In this document: piece by piece, positions 1 to 11,342 of the stretch
How positions within the stretch are numbered: position 1 is the stretch's first letter
Layout: every line of letters begins with the position of its first letter
DNA from: Lineus longissimus
Lineage: Eukaryota > Nemertea > Pilidiophora > Heteronemertea > Lineidae
Direction of reading: 5' to 3'
Length of the DNA stretch: 64,000 nucleotides
Assembly: GCF_910592395.1 (NCBI RefSeq)
Contig: NC_088308.1
Span: 1,922,001 to 1,986,000 of the forward strand
Translations under genes and position numbers: made by a program
The notes under the pieces: model-generated
What the model saw: the letters and a program-made list of their open reading frames with translations, nothing else
What the model was told of the DNA's origin: nothing
Database searches by the model: none

Positions 1-90
1 GAGGTGGTCTTCCACCTGAGGCTGGATTCACTCTCGGAGAGGTGGGAGATATATGGGGAGGTTGCAGCTCATTCCACCAGGGAAAGGTAT
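1..90. repeat. Dispersed repeat copy in CEP131 intron
   Basis: The first ~90 bases, starting GAGGTGGTCTTC and including a 'ttgcagct.attccac' segment, recur diverged at about 34764-34860 inside an FNIP intron. Both copies contain several GGAGAGGTG-like words. No coding potential is seen. This stretch is intronic in CEP131, because the gene continues leftwards on the minus strand. The element class is unknown. Confidence 0.5.
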
Positions 91-202
91 GGCATCAGCT
101 AGACACAAGAGTTTGAGGAGTGTTTCAGTCTGCCAACACGTTATGCTTACATTCTGAATATTTTAGATTTTCACCCGGAGGTGAGCAAAAGCACATGTGC
201 TA

Positions 203-742
<540 letters not shown>

Positions 743-749
743 TGCTTAC

Positions 750-3700
750 CTGATCAATCTCACTGAGCCTGTCGGCAGTATCAACCTCATCCAGGAATGA
801 CATGATTGTTCGTAGTTTATCATCAGAGAGTAACCCACTACTCCTCAGGGCCTGGCTGTCCTTAGGGTGGTTCAGTTTCTCTATGCGCTCCATGGAGAGG
901 TAATGTGAGTTACCATCCTCACCTTCTGATAATGTCTTATCAAGATCATCAACTGAAAAATGTAGGGTAGAATTTATAGATTTTCTATGAAATTGTAAAT
1001 TTTTATCATGGCATCATTTCTTTTAAACAGAACAGAGCTGCATGGTATCCAGAATAGGGATTCCTGCTACAAACTATTAGAAGAAGTACTTACACCAACT
1101 TTTCTTCTTTTCGGGCTTTTTCTCCACCAGTTGCTCATCTGCTTCAAGTTCCTGCAGTGTATTCATGAGATCGTCAAGGGTTGACTTGGTCTGGGCCTGG
1201 CTGGGTGCACCAGCACTGTTGCCCCCATCATATGATCTCGGGGTCTCATTCTGGGAGTGACTGTGCCTGTCTTGATGATAAGAGTTCATGGCTTCAGCAC
1301 CCTGAAAAATGAGCTTGTTTTAGTGAAGGAGACAAAGAACTACATAGAATGTGAACCCTTCATACATGTGCATTATATATGCATGTAGATTTAATCAATA
1401 CAGGTACTTGTGTATTACACAAACAATAACAGTTACTGACAAAACCATTGAACCAACTGAATCATTTAGTCAATGCATGCTTTATGAATAAGCATATGCG
1501 GGATTTCATCGCCTACTTGTTTTAAAGTGTCTGACTTTCCCAAACGGGTTTGACATGTGGCCATCAACCCCAATCAGCACCATCCCAGTGTTACTCAACA
1601 GATGCTGACAAGAGCCTCTGCAGACATGAACACAGAAGAAGGAGGAAATATCGTTACCTCATTTGTCCTTTCTGACCGCTCAGTGTCTCTGGGATTCATC
1701 TGAGAAGACTGTATGGAGCGCTGGGTTAGTGTGACCTCCGACTCACTATCCTGAGCATTCATGTCCTTGGCTTTCATTTTACTGCTTTGTTGTTTTGGCT
1801 TTACGCCAAGTCTTGCTGGTTTTGTCTTTATTTTACCAGTTTCTTGCAAATACAGCACTTCCTCCTCAGCTTTACGCTTGTTTTCTAAACGTTTTTCTTC
1901 CCGTTTCATTTGTAATTCCTAAAAGTGGAAATATACGTTAGATATATTTGAACCATTAACTCAACTTGAGGTTCATTTCACTCCAACAAGTTTGCCATCA
2001 GATCTTCAAGAGATTTGAGGAACTGTTTAGGTTATTTTTGGAGTAATGCACAGAATTTGCAAATTCAAGGAGGTATTTGCTTTTTTGGGGGGGGGGCCTT
2101 GGCTAACACACATTATCAGTTCAGAGAACTAAACACTGGTTGGGTGAAAGTCAATATCCACCCACAACCTAAGCTTACTGTTTGTATCTTGAACACCTGC
2201 CTAGTTTACCACTAAAAACATCTAAATGCCCATTACATTCTCAGCAGGATACTTGTATATGTATCTTTCCCAACAAGCCACAAGATGGCTCTCACCTTTA
2301 TTGCATCTTGCCGAGCCTGTCTGGCCTTCTCTTCCCGAATTCTCCGCCGATCCTCTCGTGCACGATCCTCATTCACCCGACTCTCCTGCTCTTTTATAAG
2401 CATCTCCTCCCGCTCTCTTTTCTTTTGTCCAAAAAGTCTTTTCATTGCTGCTTCACCAGCTTTATTCCTCACATCGTCTTTGCTTTTACTCGCTAAGTAC
2501 CCTCGGAATTTCCGCTGTATTTTTGTGGCAGCTAAATTCACCGACTTTATATAATCCTCAGCAAGACTGTTCTGACCATTCTGACTCGGGGCCGGACTGG
2601 TATTACTTTTCACAACCTGGTTGACAGGGGTTTTATGTTTGATATTCTGATAAGAGTTCTCTATGTCCATGAATGAAGTTTTCGTTGTTGGGGACAAGGC
2701 TTGTAATGTCATATTGTTTGCTATGCTAGGTGACAACATAGCTGAGACTGGTTTCTGTTCAGCATTAATATTGAGAGTTTTTAAGGCAGGAGGTGATTTC
2801 GACCTAGAATCATAGCGATCCGGTAAATCCAGAAAGTCGTATGCAGTCGCTCCGTTAGATCTTTCTCCCGAGGATGGTCGTTGCCTTGGCATGTTATAAC
2901 CCACATGGTCAGAGTCAATTGTGCTTGTACTGCGGGCACTGTCTGGTTGAAAGATACTGTGGGGTAGCTTCTTGACAGGTTTGGGACCTTGACCTTTACG
3001 TGTGTTGTCTGTGGACACATTCTTTCCACCAACTTTGTATGTTGAACTACTTTTCATCTGAAACAACAATCAAGCAGCTTGGTCAAACTAACTATTTAAT
3101 AGCAAAATTAGTTTTCACTTGCCGATATATCTATAATAGAAACTACTAAAGCCTACAATCAACGATAAGGTTTCAAACACATCGGATCACAAGTCAAATG
3201 GTTTTGAATTCAGCACACCAATCCCAATTAACTATTCCTTCTGTATTATAGCAAAGATGTCCTTTACAAGTTAATAACACATATTTGATTACATACCGAG
3301 TCGCCCCATGCAGCTTTCTTTGGCCCACCAGGACTTGGTCCGATTTTCCCCTTGATCTTTGGCTGAGTGCTGTTCTCAAACAATGCCAAGAAGTCAGTGC
3401 TAAAAAAAATCAAGAGAATGAAGGAAGAGTTGAAGGAAATTTAAGTCTACAAAGATCTAGTGAATTTAAACTGCACTATTTCAAAGATTGCTGGGTTGGC
3501 ACTACAGATCTTGATTTTCTTCTAGTATGATATTCCAATTGGTTAACGCCTGAGATTCTATTATACTTTAGTTCAAGCGGACACATTTCAAAGAAGGCAA
3601 GGGCAGCATTCATGTCATTACAACCAAAGAAGGTGCAAAAGTTAGCAATTAACTTTACATTGGACTGCTAGTAAACTACCTGTTAGGTGCCTTTGATGAT

Positions 3701-4819
3701 GTGTTACTTCCTTTGTTGGTGTTGGCAGTGCCTGTCTCACTCCTACTGGCAAATGGAGGATTGTGACTGCCAGCTGAAAAAAGGACATCTTTATTATAAA
3801 AGGATTGAAATAATGGGGAAAAAATAGGTCCACAAATCAACATTTTAGCAGGCGAAAGGGAGAGGGGTTCATCAGGAACATATACAGATTAGAGGAAAAA
3901 TTGGCTTCCATTCACAATGTCATTGTCCATATTCAAGCATACATCTTCAATTTTCAACCTGGCTTCAGAATTTTGGACTGGTACAAAGGTCAAAGTGACT
4001 TACTTCGGGTATGTTTCTTTTTGCCAACATCTGAATTACTTGATTTAATACCAACTGTGTTCAAGGCAGTCTGAAGTGAGAGAGAGCTAGATAAGTTTCA
4101 TCAAAAATAAAAAGACAAATGGCAATGGTTTTGTAATGTAATTATAGTTAACTCTAAATTTCAGATAAACCGTCAACATTACTACAACATTATTCAAGAC
4201 TGAATTGACAATTCCCCTAAAAATCAGGGCATGAATGTAAACTGACATTTAGCTGTACACCGTCTTTCTTCTGCTCATTTCACATTTTCACAGATTAATC
4301 CATATACAATCAGCCGATGATGGTCATTTTTTAATCTTGGTCACTGCTTGTTTCACTTACAGTAGATGAGGATTTTTCCCTGACCCCACTGGCAGAACTT
4401 GGTCTGTTGGGAGTCTTTGCCGATCCAGGTCTTTTGCTGCTGGTGGATATAGTGGAGATCTGAGAACCTGTTAAACTTAAACCAAGGTCATCAGACCTGG
4501 TGTCTTTTCTCCCAGACATCCTGGAAAAAAACAGCAACTATTTGAAATCTGCCGAAATCTAAATTTGATTTCCAAAAACCCATTTGCTGTCTTTTCTAAA
4601 TTATTTTCTGGAAGAAACACTATTTGGAACACACTATTATTATGCAGTAGAAAAGATAAAAGAACAATGATGAAACTACCTTGCATCGCTGTCATAGCCA
4701 CTGCTGCTATTGCTTATACTGTGCAAATCTTTCATTGAAACCACACTCAGCCTTCTTTTCAAATTCACCATTGCATCTAAAATGGCATCTACCCTACTCG
4801 CCCCCTGGATGCTAGCCAT
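750..4819 (-). CDS. CEP131: Centrosomal protein CEP131/AZI1, N-terminal half (3' end off window)
   Basis: CEP131 is a centriolar-satellite protein acting at the ciliary base and in centrosome stability. Coding exons in transcript order are 4819-4680, 4520-4361, 4070-4004, 3773-3680, 3399-3297, 3057-2296, 1918-1658, 1301-1094 and 952-750; all have GT-AG borders and phases join, giving 666 codons. The ATG at 4819 lies in a strong Kozak context (GCCACCATGG). Family signatures are TDFLALFE (exon 5), an IQ motif at about residues 365-378 (A-T-K-I-Q-R-K-F-R-G-Y), REEKARQAR followed by a coiled coil, DDLMNTLQELE, and LLSDDKLRTIMSFLDEV. These occur in the same order as in vertebrate CEP131. The long C-terminal coiled coil must lie left of the window. 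The N-terminus is Ser-rich and low-complexity. Confidence 0.93.
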
Positions 4820-5419
4820 GGTGGCAATATTTCAAAATATCAAATTGTTCAATGAAATATAGGCAGCACAATGGGGAATGTAAGACCTGTCCGTGCACGC
4901 GTCACACTCACAGTCAGTGCTTTCAGGACACACAACAAAAACACACGTTTGTTTAGTTTTTGAATGAACTGGATAGCAGAAGAACCTTACCTAATCGGGT
5001 TATTTGAGCGTATTATTGACTATTTCAACATTATCTCTGGGTTTGCAACGAATCAGGATTATTTAGTCTCGGGTTACAATATTAGGAATTATGATATCGT
5101 CTTCTTGGTCGGCGTTAGAAAGGTGATATTTTGACAGAAAATTTCAGAAATTTGTAATCAGACGGCCATCTTGGATTGGTAAGGTATAAATGACGAACAT
5201 TGTATCAAAGACTGGAATATTGTGCAATCGAATCAACAACTCTCAGATGTTCATAGAAAAACACAATAAGGAACCAACTTAATGATACCTTGGCTTTCTT
5301 TAGGTTGATTATGGTCTAAATTTATCAGCGAAGTATGAAGAACAAAGCAATTTTAATCTCGCCCCAGATACCAGGTCAGAAATTTGAGTCTTGTTTTTAT
5401 AAACACCCATGTTTACATT
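4820..5419. other. CEP131 upstream region, no gene seen
   Basis: This is the 5' flank of CEP131 and probably holds its promoter and 5'UTR. I see no clear TATA box, open frame or repeat. A 'tggcaatatt' word occurs near the start codon, and the region ends at the foldback element. Confidence 0.4.
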
Positions 5420-6838
5420 GGTCTCGTTAGGGAGTTTTTCCCAAATGTACGCGATGATGACGTGCTCCATTAACAGGACGTAACATCTATTTTAAAATGC
5501 GTTTCCAAAGTGAATGCATGAGGACAACCCATTTGTGTCGTATATCACTGGAAACGCCCGATTCCCCTGATTCTGCAGGATGTTAAATCGGGCATTTTAT
5601 TTCTTTAAATAAATCATAAGCGTCGCATTTGCTCATAGCTCTGTTCACCATCCCAAATGGCAATATTGCCAATTGGGCCGGACAATCACGAAAAACCCCA
5701 AATATTATACATTTCTTCCTGAATAATTCTTACAGAGACCATTCTCCCATGAAAGACAGTTGCTTACGCTATACAAAAATCCAAAAAAAATCGAGGGTCA
5801 ACCATTGAACTTTTGAGATATGTTGAATTTTGCACAAATCAGCGAAAAACGCACCAACTGGCACTGGACGGCATTTCAACACGGGGCCGACGCACATCCC
5901 AAGTTCAGTGTACACATACGTCGGCAACAACAGTATAAATGCGTAGTTTCTTGTTAGTCGCCTATTGAATAGCGCTCTAGGTTTCAGAAACTCCAAAAAA
6001 ACATGTCTTTGCCAAAACAACTGCTGAATCAACGCTGACATACTGTAAGGACCAAGAAATCAATGATTTTAGGAACTACGGTTAGCGGTTGGCCGCGCAT
6101 GAATAACAAAAAAAACTCCCTAATGAGACCATTTTTCGCGTGTTCGATTAGGTCTCATTAGGGAGTTTTTTTGTATTCATGCGCGACCAACTCGTAACCA
6201 AAGTTTCTAAAAAAATATTGATTTCTTGGTTCTCTCAGTATGCCAGTGTTTATTTAGTAATGGTTTTAGCAAAGACGTATTTTTTGGAGTTTCTGAAATC
6301 TAGAGCGCTCCCAAATAGGGGGCTAACAAGAAATTACCCATTTTACTGTTGTTGCCGTTGTATGTGTACACTGAACTTTGGATGCGCGTCGGCCCCATGT
6401 TGCAATACCGTCCAGTGCCAGTTGGTGCGTTTTTCGCTGATTTGTGCAAAATTCAACATATCTCAAAAGTTCAATGGTTGACCCTCGATTTTTTTTGATT
6501 TTCTTGTAGCGTAAGCAACTGTCTTTCACGAGAGAATGGTCACTGTAAGAATTATTCAGGAAGAAATGTTTAATATTTGGGGTTTTCCGTGATTGTCTGG
6601 CCCAATTGGCAATATTGTCATTTGGGATGGTGAACAGAGCTAGGAGCAAATGCGACGCTTATGATTTATTTAAACAAATAAAATGCCCGATTTAACATCC
6701 TATAGAATCAGGGGAATCGGGCGTTTCCATTGATATACCACACAAATGGGTTGTCCTCATGCAATCACTTTTGAATCGAATTTTAAAATAGATGCTACGT
6801 CATCATCGCGTACATTCGGGAAAAACTCCCTAACGAGA
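5420..6838. mobile_element. Foldback element: two ~0.7-kb units head to head
   Basis: Unit 1 (5420-6130) and unit 2 (6151-6838) are reverse complements separated by 20 bp. Each unit is bounded by short inverted repeats GGTCTC[G/A]TTAGGGAG ... CTCCCTAA[T/C]GAGA. Shared internal landmarks include CCAATTGGGC, AAATCGGGCATTTTAT and TCAACCATTGAACTTTTGAG. The two arms together would fold into a ~0.7-kb hairpin. A single-unit relative lies at 42260-42867. No transposase reading frame is visible, so this looks like a non-autonomous DNA element. The right outer end is slightly degraded, and I cannot define a target duplication. Confidence 0.85.
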
Positions 6839-7369
6839 ACTTACTGGCGCCGCGCCAATCTCCCGGGCGCCTGGCCAAATGTCTAATTTACATGCACCCG
6901 CTGAAATTGTCACATGGTCGGTCGCGTGAGACAGGCTTGACAGCGATGATTACCATTGACGACGCTTGGAGGACGGCGCCGCATTTCTCAAATCATGTTG
7001 TCAGCACGGTGGAACAGCCAGGACTGTTAAACAGTTGTGTGAGCTCACTGGAGCTTGCACTTACATAATAGTATAAAACTTCAAGCAGTGAGACACCACT
7101 TCGGGGGAATGAGTGTGATGATCGAAGATAGTTGGGGGTCAGGATATATTTCAAAAACATTGAAAATTTCCCATGGTTTACATTTTGGACATTTTGATAT
7201 ATTCTTGTAATGATACATCTTCTATGGTACGATATTTAGAAGTATATCGGAGAAGATGTCATAGATGATATGTGAAAGAAATTTATCATGTATCTAGATT
7301 TAAAAAGTTACATTGTCTTAATAAATAAAATGATTCTTTTGATGTGATATTCCAGAAGAGATTTATTTC
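6839..7369. repeat. Composite-repeat junction fragment and flank
   Basis: Bases 6992-7085 match the junction at 9625-9710 (TCATGTTGTCAGCACG ... GTGTGAGCTCACT ... CTTACATAATAGT). This is a third copy of the boundary that normally follows the 68-bp satellite. After 7085 it diverges into sequence found nowhere else in the window. The rest, up to the satellite array, is AT-rich with no gene seen. Confidence 0.6.
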
Positions 7370-9645
7370 GCCTGGCTGTGACCGTCTCATCTCTCACCTT
7401 GTCAACACTCTCGAGCAGCCAGGACTGATTCAGCCTGACTGTGACTCTCTCACCATGTTGACAACTTGGCAGAGATCAGCCAAGACTGATGTGGCCTGGC
7501 TGTGACTGTCTCATCTCTCTCACCATGTTGACAACTTGGCAGAGTAGCCAAGACTGATTTGGCCTGGCTGTGACTGTCTCATCCCTCTCATCATGTTGTC
7601 AATACGGTGGAGTAGCCAGGACTGATTCGGCCTGGCTGTGACTGTCTCATCTCTCTCACCATGTTGGTAACACGATGGAGCAGCAAGGGCTGATGTGGCC
7701 TGGCTGTGACTGTCTCATCTCTCTCATCATGTTGGCTACACGATGTAACAGCCAAGACTAATTTGGACTGGCTGTGACTGTCTCATCACTCTCATCATGT
7801 TGGCGACACGGTGAAGCAGCCAGGACTGATTTGGACTGGCTGTGACTGCCTCATCACTTTCATCATGTTGGCGACACGGTGAAGCAGCCAGGACTGATTT
7901 GGACTGGCTGTGACTGTCATCTCCCTCATCATGTTGGCAACACGATGTAGCAGCAAGGACTGATTTGGACTCGCTGTGACCGTCATCTCTCTCATCATGT
8001 TGGCAACACAGTGGAGCAACCAGGACTGATTCGGCCTGGCTGTGACTTCCTTATCTCTCTCACCATGTTGACAACTTGGCAGAGCAGCCAAGACTAATTT
8101 GGCCTGGCTGTGACTGTCTGATCTCTCTCACCATATTAACAACTAGGCAGTGCGGCGAAGACTGATGCCGCCTGGCTGTGACTGTCTCATCTCTCTCACC
8201 ATGTAGCCAACTTGGCAGATCAGCCAAGACTGATTTGGCCCGGCTGTAACTGTCTCATCTCTCTCACCATGTTGACAACTTGGCAGAGTAGCCAAGACTG
8301 ATTTGGCATGGCTGTGACTGTCTCATCTCTCTCATCATGTTGTCAACACGATGGAGTAGCCAGGACTGATTGGACCTGGCTGTGACTGTCTAATCTCTCT
8401 CACCATGTTGGTAACACGATGGGGCAGCAAGGGCTGATGTGGCCTGGCTGTGACTGTCTCATCTCTCTCATCATGTTGGCTACACGATGTAACAGCCAAG
8501 ACTGATTTGGACTGGCTGTGACTGTCTCATCACTCTCATCATGTTGGCGACACGGTGAAGCAGCCAGGACTGATTCGGCCAGGCTGTGACTGTCTCATCA
8601 CTCTCATCATGTTGGCGACACGGTGAAGCAGCCAGAACTGATTCGGCCTGGCTCTGACTGTCCCATCTCTCTCGCCTTATTAACAACTAGGCAGTGCGGC
8701 GAAGATTGATGCGGCCTGGCTGTGACTGTTTCATCACTCGCATCATGTTGTCAACGCGGTGGAGCAGCAAGGACTGATTCGGCCTGGTTGTGACTATCTC
8801 ATCTCTCTCATCATGTTGACAACTTGGCAGAGCAGCCAAGACTTATTTGGCCTGGCTGTGACTGTCTCATCTCTCTCACCATATTAACAACTAGGCAGTG
8901 CGGCGAAGACTGATGCCGCCTGGCTGTGACTGTCTCATCTCTCTCACCATATAGACAACTTGGCAGAGCAGCCAAGACTGATTTGGCCTGGCTGTGACTG
9001 TCTCTCATCTCTCTCACCATATTAACAACTAGGCAGTGCGGCGAAGATTGATGCGGCCTGGCTGTGACTGTCTCATCACTCTCATCATGTTGTCAACACG
9101 GTGGAGCAGCCAGGACTGATTCGGCCTGGTTGTGACTTCCTCATCTCTCTCATCATGTTGTCAACACGGTGGAGCAGCCAGGACTGATTCGGCCTGGCTG
9201 TGACTGCCTCATCTCTTTCACCATGTTGACAACTTGGCAGAGCAGCCAAGACTGATTTGGCCTGGCTGTGACTGTCTCATCTCTCTCACCATAATTATTG
9301 TCAACACGGTGGAGCAGCCAGAACTGATTCGGCCTGGCTCTGACTGTCCCATCTCTCTCGCCTTATTAACAACTAGGCAGTGCGGCGAAGATTGATGCGG
9401 CCTGGCTGTGACTGTCTCATCACTCGCATCATGTTGTCAACGCGGTGGAGCAGCCAGGACTGATTCGGCCTGGTTGTGACTTCCTCATCTCTCTCATCAT
9501 GTTGTCAACACGGTGGAGCAGCCAGGACTGATTCGGCCTGGCTGTGACTTCCTCATCTCTCTCACCATGTTGACAACTTGGCAGAGCAGCCAATGGCTGT
9601 GACTGTCTCATCTCTCTCATCATGTTGTCAGCACGATGGAGGAGC
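7370..9645. repeat. 68-bp satellite array (about 33 units)
   Basis: The array repeats a unit of roughly 68 bp containing GGCCTGGCTGTGACTGTCTC, ATCTCTCTCACCATG and GCAGCCAAGACTGATT. At least three subtypes are interleaved, recognisable by ACAACTTGGCAGAGCAG (A), TCAACACGGTGGAGCAG (B) and ACAACTAGGCAGTGCGG (C). Near the right end a C-B-B-A order followed by a B' unit (ATAATTATTGTCAACACGG) recurs, suggesting higher-order structure. Related arrays are at 43127-43527, 44646-45592 and 59697-60735. The unit length is not a multiple of three, so open frames across it are incidental. Confidence 0.92.
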
Positions 9646-9745
9646 CAGGACTGTCAAACAGTTGTGTGAGCTCACTAGAGCTTGCACTTACATAATAGTG
9701 TAAAACTAAAATTTATATAATATATATATATATGTATATAAAACC
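9646..9745. repeat. Composite-repeat junction with AT-rich tract
   Basis: A single-copy-like segment (CAGTTGTGTGAGCTCACTAG, then CTTACATAATAGTG) links the satellite to the 56-bp minisatellite and ends in an alternating TA tract. The same linker occurs inverted at 44541-44645 and partly at 6992-7085. Confidence 0.75.
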
Positions 9746-10135
9746 GTCATCGGATGCGCATCCGATATGCCACGAGATCCTTTACCGTCAATTCCCTTAC
9801 CGTCTTCGGATGCGCATCTGATATGCCACGAGATCCTTCACCGTCAATTCCCTTACCGTCTTCGGATCCGATACGCCACGAGATCCTTCACCGTCAATTC
9901 CCTTACCGTCTTCGGATGCGCATCTGATATGCCACGAGATCCTTTACCGTCAATTTCTTTACCGTCATCGGATGCGCATCCGATATGCCACGAGATCCTT
10001 CACCGTCAATTCCCTTACCGTCTTCGGATGCGCATCCGATATGCCACGAGATCCTTTACCGTCAATTTCTTTACCGTCATCGGATGCGCATCCGATATGC
10101 CACGAGTTTTTTTGTTACCTCACCGTCAATTCTTA
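9746..10135 (+). repeat. 56-bp minisatellite with central palindrome (7 units)
   Basis: GCCACGAGATCC-type landmarks begin at 9769, 9825, 9875, 9931, 9987, 10043 and 10099, giving a 56-bp period with one 50-bp unit. Most units hold the 14-bp perfect palindrome CGGATGCGCATCCG or a one-base variant, flanked by ACCGTCAATT and TTACCGTC. The short unit has lost exactly TGCGCA from the palindrome centre. A homologous inverted array lies at 44190-44540. The reading frame stays open through all units because the unit lacks stops in this orientation. Confidence 0.9.
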
Positions 10136-10341
10136 TACCGTCATGGATGCCACGAGCTTTGTTCGCGTTGTAAAGGTTTCGGGGATACGACTAATGCATG
10201 CGAGCACCGTCGGCGGAACCCCAAACCGCCCTCTCGATCTATCCGTAAGGACAAATCACTCTCGTGACCGTCACAGTTACGGACTCCGGACCTCCAGACT
10301 TTAGAGACCGAGCTTTTCTTTACCTTACAATTACTGTATAC
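10136..10341 (+). pseudogene. Zinc-knuckle-like reading frame at composite-repeat end
   Basis: Downstream of the 56-bp units a frame reads C-H-x2-C-x-R-C-K-G-F-G-D-T-T-N-A-C-E-H followed by a basic tail (R-R-R-N-P-K-P-P-S-R-S) and a stop near 10266. The spacing C-x2-C-x4-D-x4-C is that of a retroviral/LINE CCHC knuckle with Asp in place of His. The inverted copy near 44030-44155 keeps the frame, the Cys residues and the stop. The homologous segment ends at about 10341 (ACTGTATAC), after which the two copies diverge. No start or larger protein can be identified. Confidence 0.5.
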
Positions 10342-10594
10342 TCGGCGCCTCACTTATATGTGTTGTTTTTTTCACATACATTGTTCTCGTGGTTTACGGA
10401 AAAGTAGGCCTAAAATGTTATAGTGTCTAAAAACAATATTCAGTTAATGGAATTACACTTTTTTCCATTACTGCTTGCTTGATATTGCCCTAACAACTTT
10501 TTCATGAATCAATTTTGAGCATTATGTTTACAACGTAGTTATTATAGCACGAATTATGAGTCTAAAATGCCAAATACTTGCAACTATTATGTTA
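10342..10594. other. Intergenic, nothing recognised
   Basis: AT-rich single-copy-looking sequence between the composite repeat and the duplicated block upstream of the MIEF-like gene. No gene, RNA or repeat was seen. Confidence 0.4.
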
Positions 10595-10952
10595 ATCACT
10601 GAAATCTTAGTGTACTAATTGCTCGCTATAAGCTAGGTTATTGCGCCCCTAAACCAACGTACTGACAACGCTACCTCCCCGGAACTCAAACTTTAACGTG
10701 AGTTAATTGTAATCTTACTCTCTATATTAAAAGTGATTTACCTAGGAATACAGTTGCACTTCACTGAAAACTAATGATGTGTTGATGAGTTCAATGAATC
10801 CTTCGATTCCTTTGGTTTTCTTGGCGAACTGACGTCCGACAATCAATGACCCGTTGACAATGACGTGTACCTGCAATACGCTATTGCCGTTGTGTGTAAA
10901 CAGATCTATTTTTGGACGAAACTCAGCCCCTCACAAACTTTGGTCCATTTCG
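10595..10952 (+). promoter_or_regulatory. Upstream block shared with ECSIT 5' region
   Basis: This ~358-bp block is homologous to 25031-25360 in the same orientation. Shared words include TAGTGTACTAATTGCTCGCT, ATTGCGCCCCTAAACCAAC, CTTTAACGTGAGTTAATTG, TCAATGAATCCTTC and CTCACAAACTTTGGTC. It ends ~390 bp before the MIEF-like start codon; the ECSIT copy ends ~590 bp before its start. It may hold a promoter or noncoding first exon, or may be a dispersed repeat. The position is seen; the regulatory role is inferred. Confidence 0.45.
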
Positions 10953-11047
10953 CCAATGATGACACTGCTTCTAGGCTGTACCACAGCACTTTAAGCTGTA
11001 GCAGCGCCAAGCAAGAGTCAAGACAAATGTCCGCTCCCAGCCCCAGC

Positions 11048-11066
11048 CCTCCCCCCCCCCCCCCCA
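11048..11066. repeat. Poly-C tract
   Basis: A run of cytosines follows a CCCAGCCCCAGCCCT stretch upstream of the MIEF-like gene. It is a simple low-complexity tract and a likely spot for sequencing length error. Confidence 0.8.
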
Positions 11067-11342
11067 TCATCAGATTCAGAGGCCTGGCCGAGCCCTGGCT
11101 ATGATGATACAAAGCCATGTGATGATAGTGATGCTCAGGTTAGAGGATGATGGGAATTAGAGTGTTATTCCAAGCACAAGACTAGGCTGGTGTGAGCTTG
11201 GCAATGGAAAGGGTCTTATTCTATGACTATCATTCATAGGCCCTTTGTGACTGTCCACAAGATTAGTACTGGCGATTCTAACCTACATAACACAGCGTAG
11301 CTGACACCAAATCACCCTCAGTTTTTTTCTTTTACAGAAATA

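Noticed and set aside
7795-9623. Minus-strand open frames of 60-98 codons in the 68-bp satellite
   Set aside because: They follow the satellite period, change frame from unit to unit, and have no homology outside the satellite.
9767-10304. Long open frame (166 aa) as a repeat protein
   Set aside because: A 56-bp unit cycles through all three frames, so the peptide is not a repeated domain. Only the knuckle-like end is kept as a weak coding trace.
10865-11118. Upstream microprotein like the LYR-motif uORF of vertebrate MIEF1
   Set aside because: No L-Y-R motif or similar 70-residue frame is present upstream of 11343; the open frame at 10865-11104 is Pro/Ser-rich.
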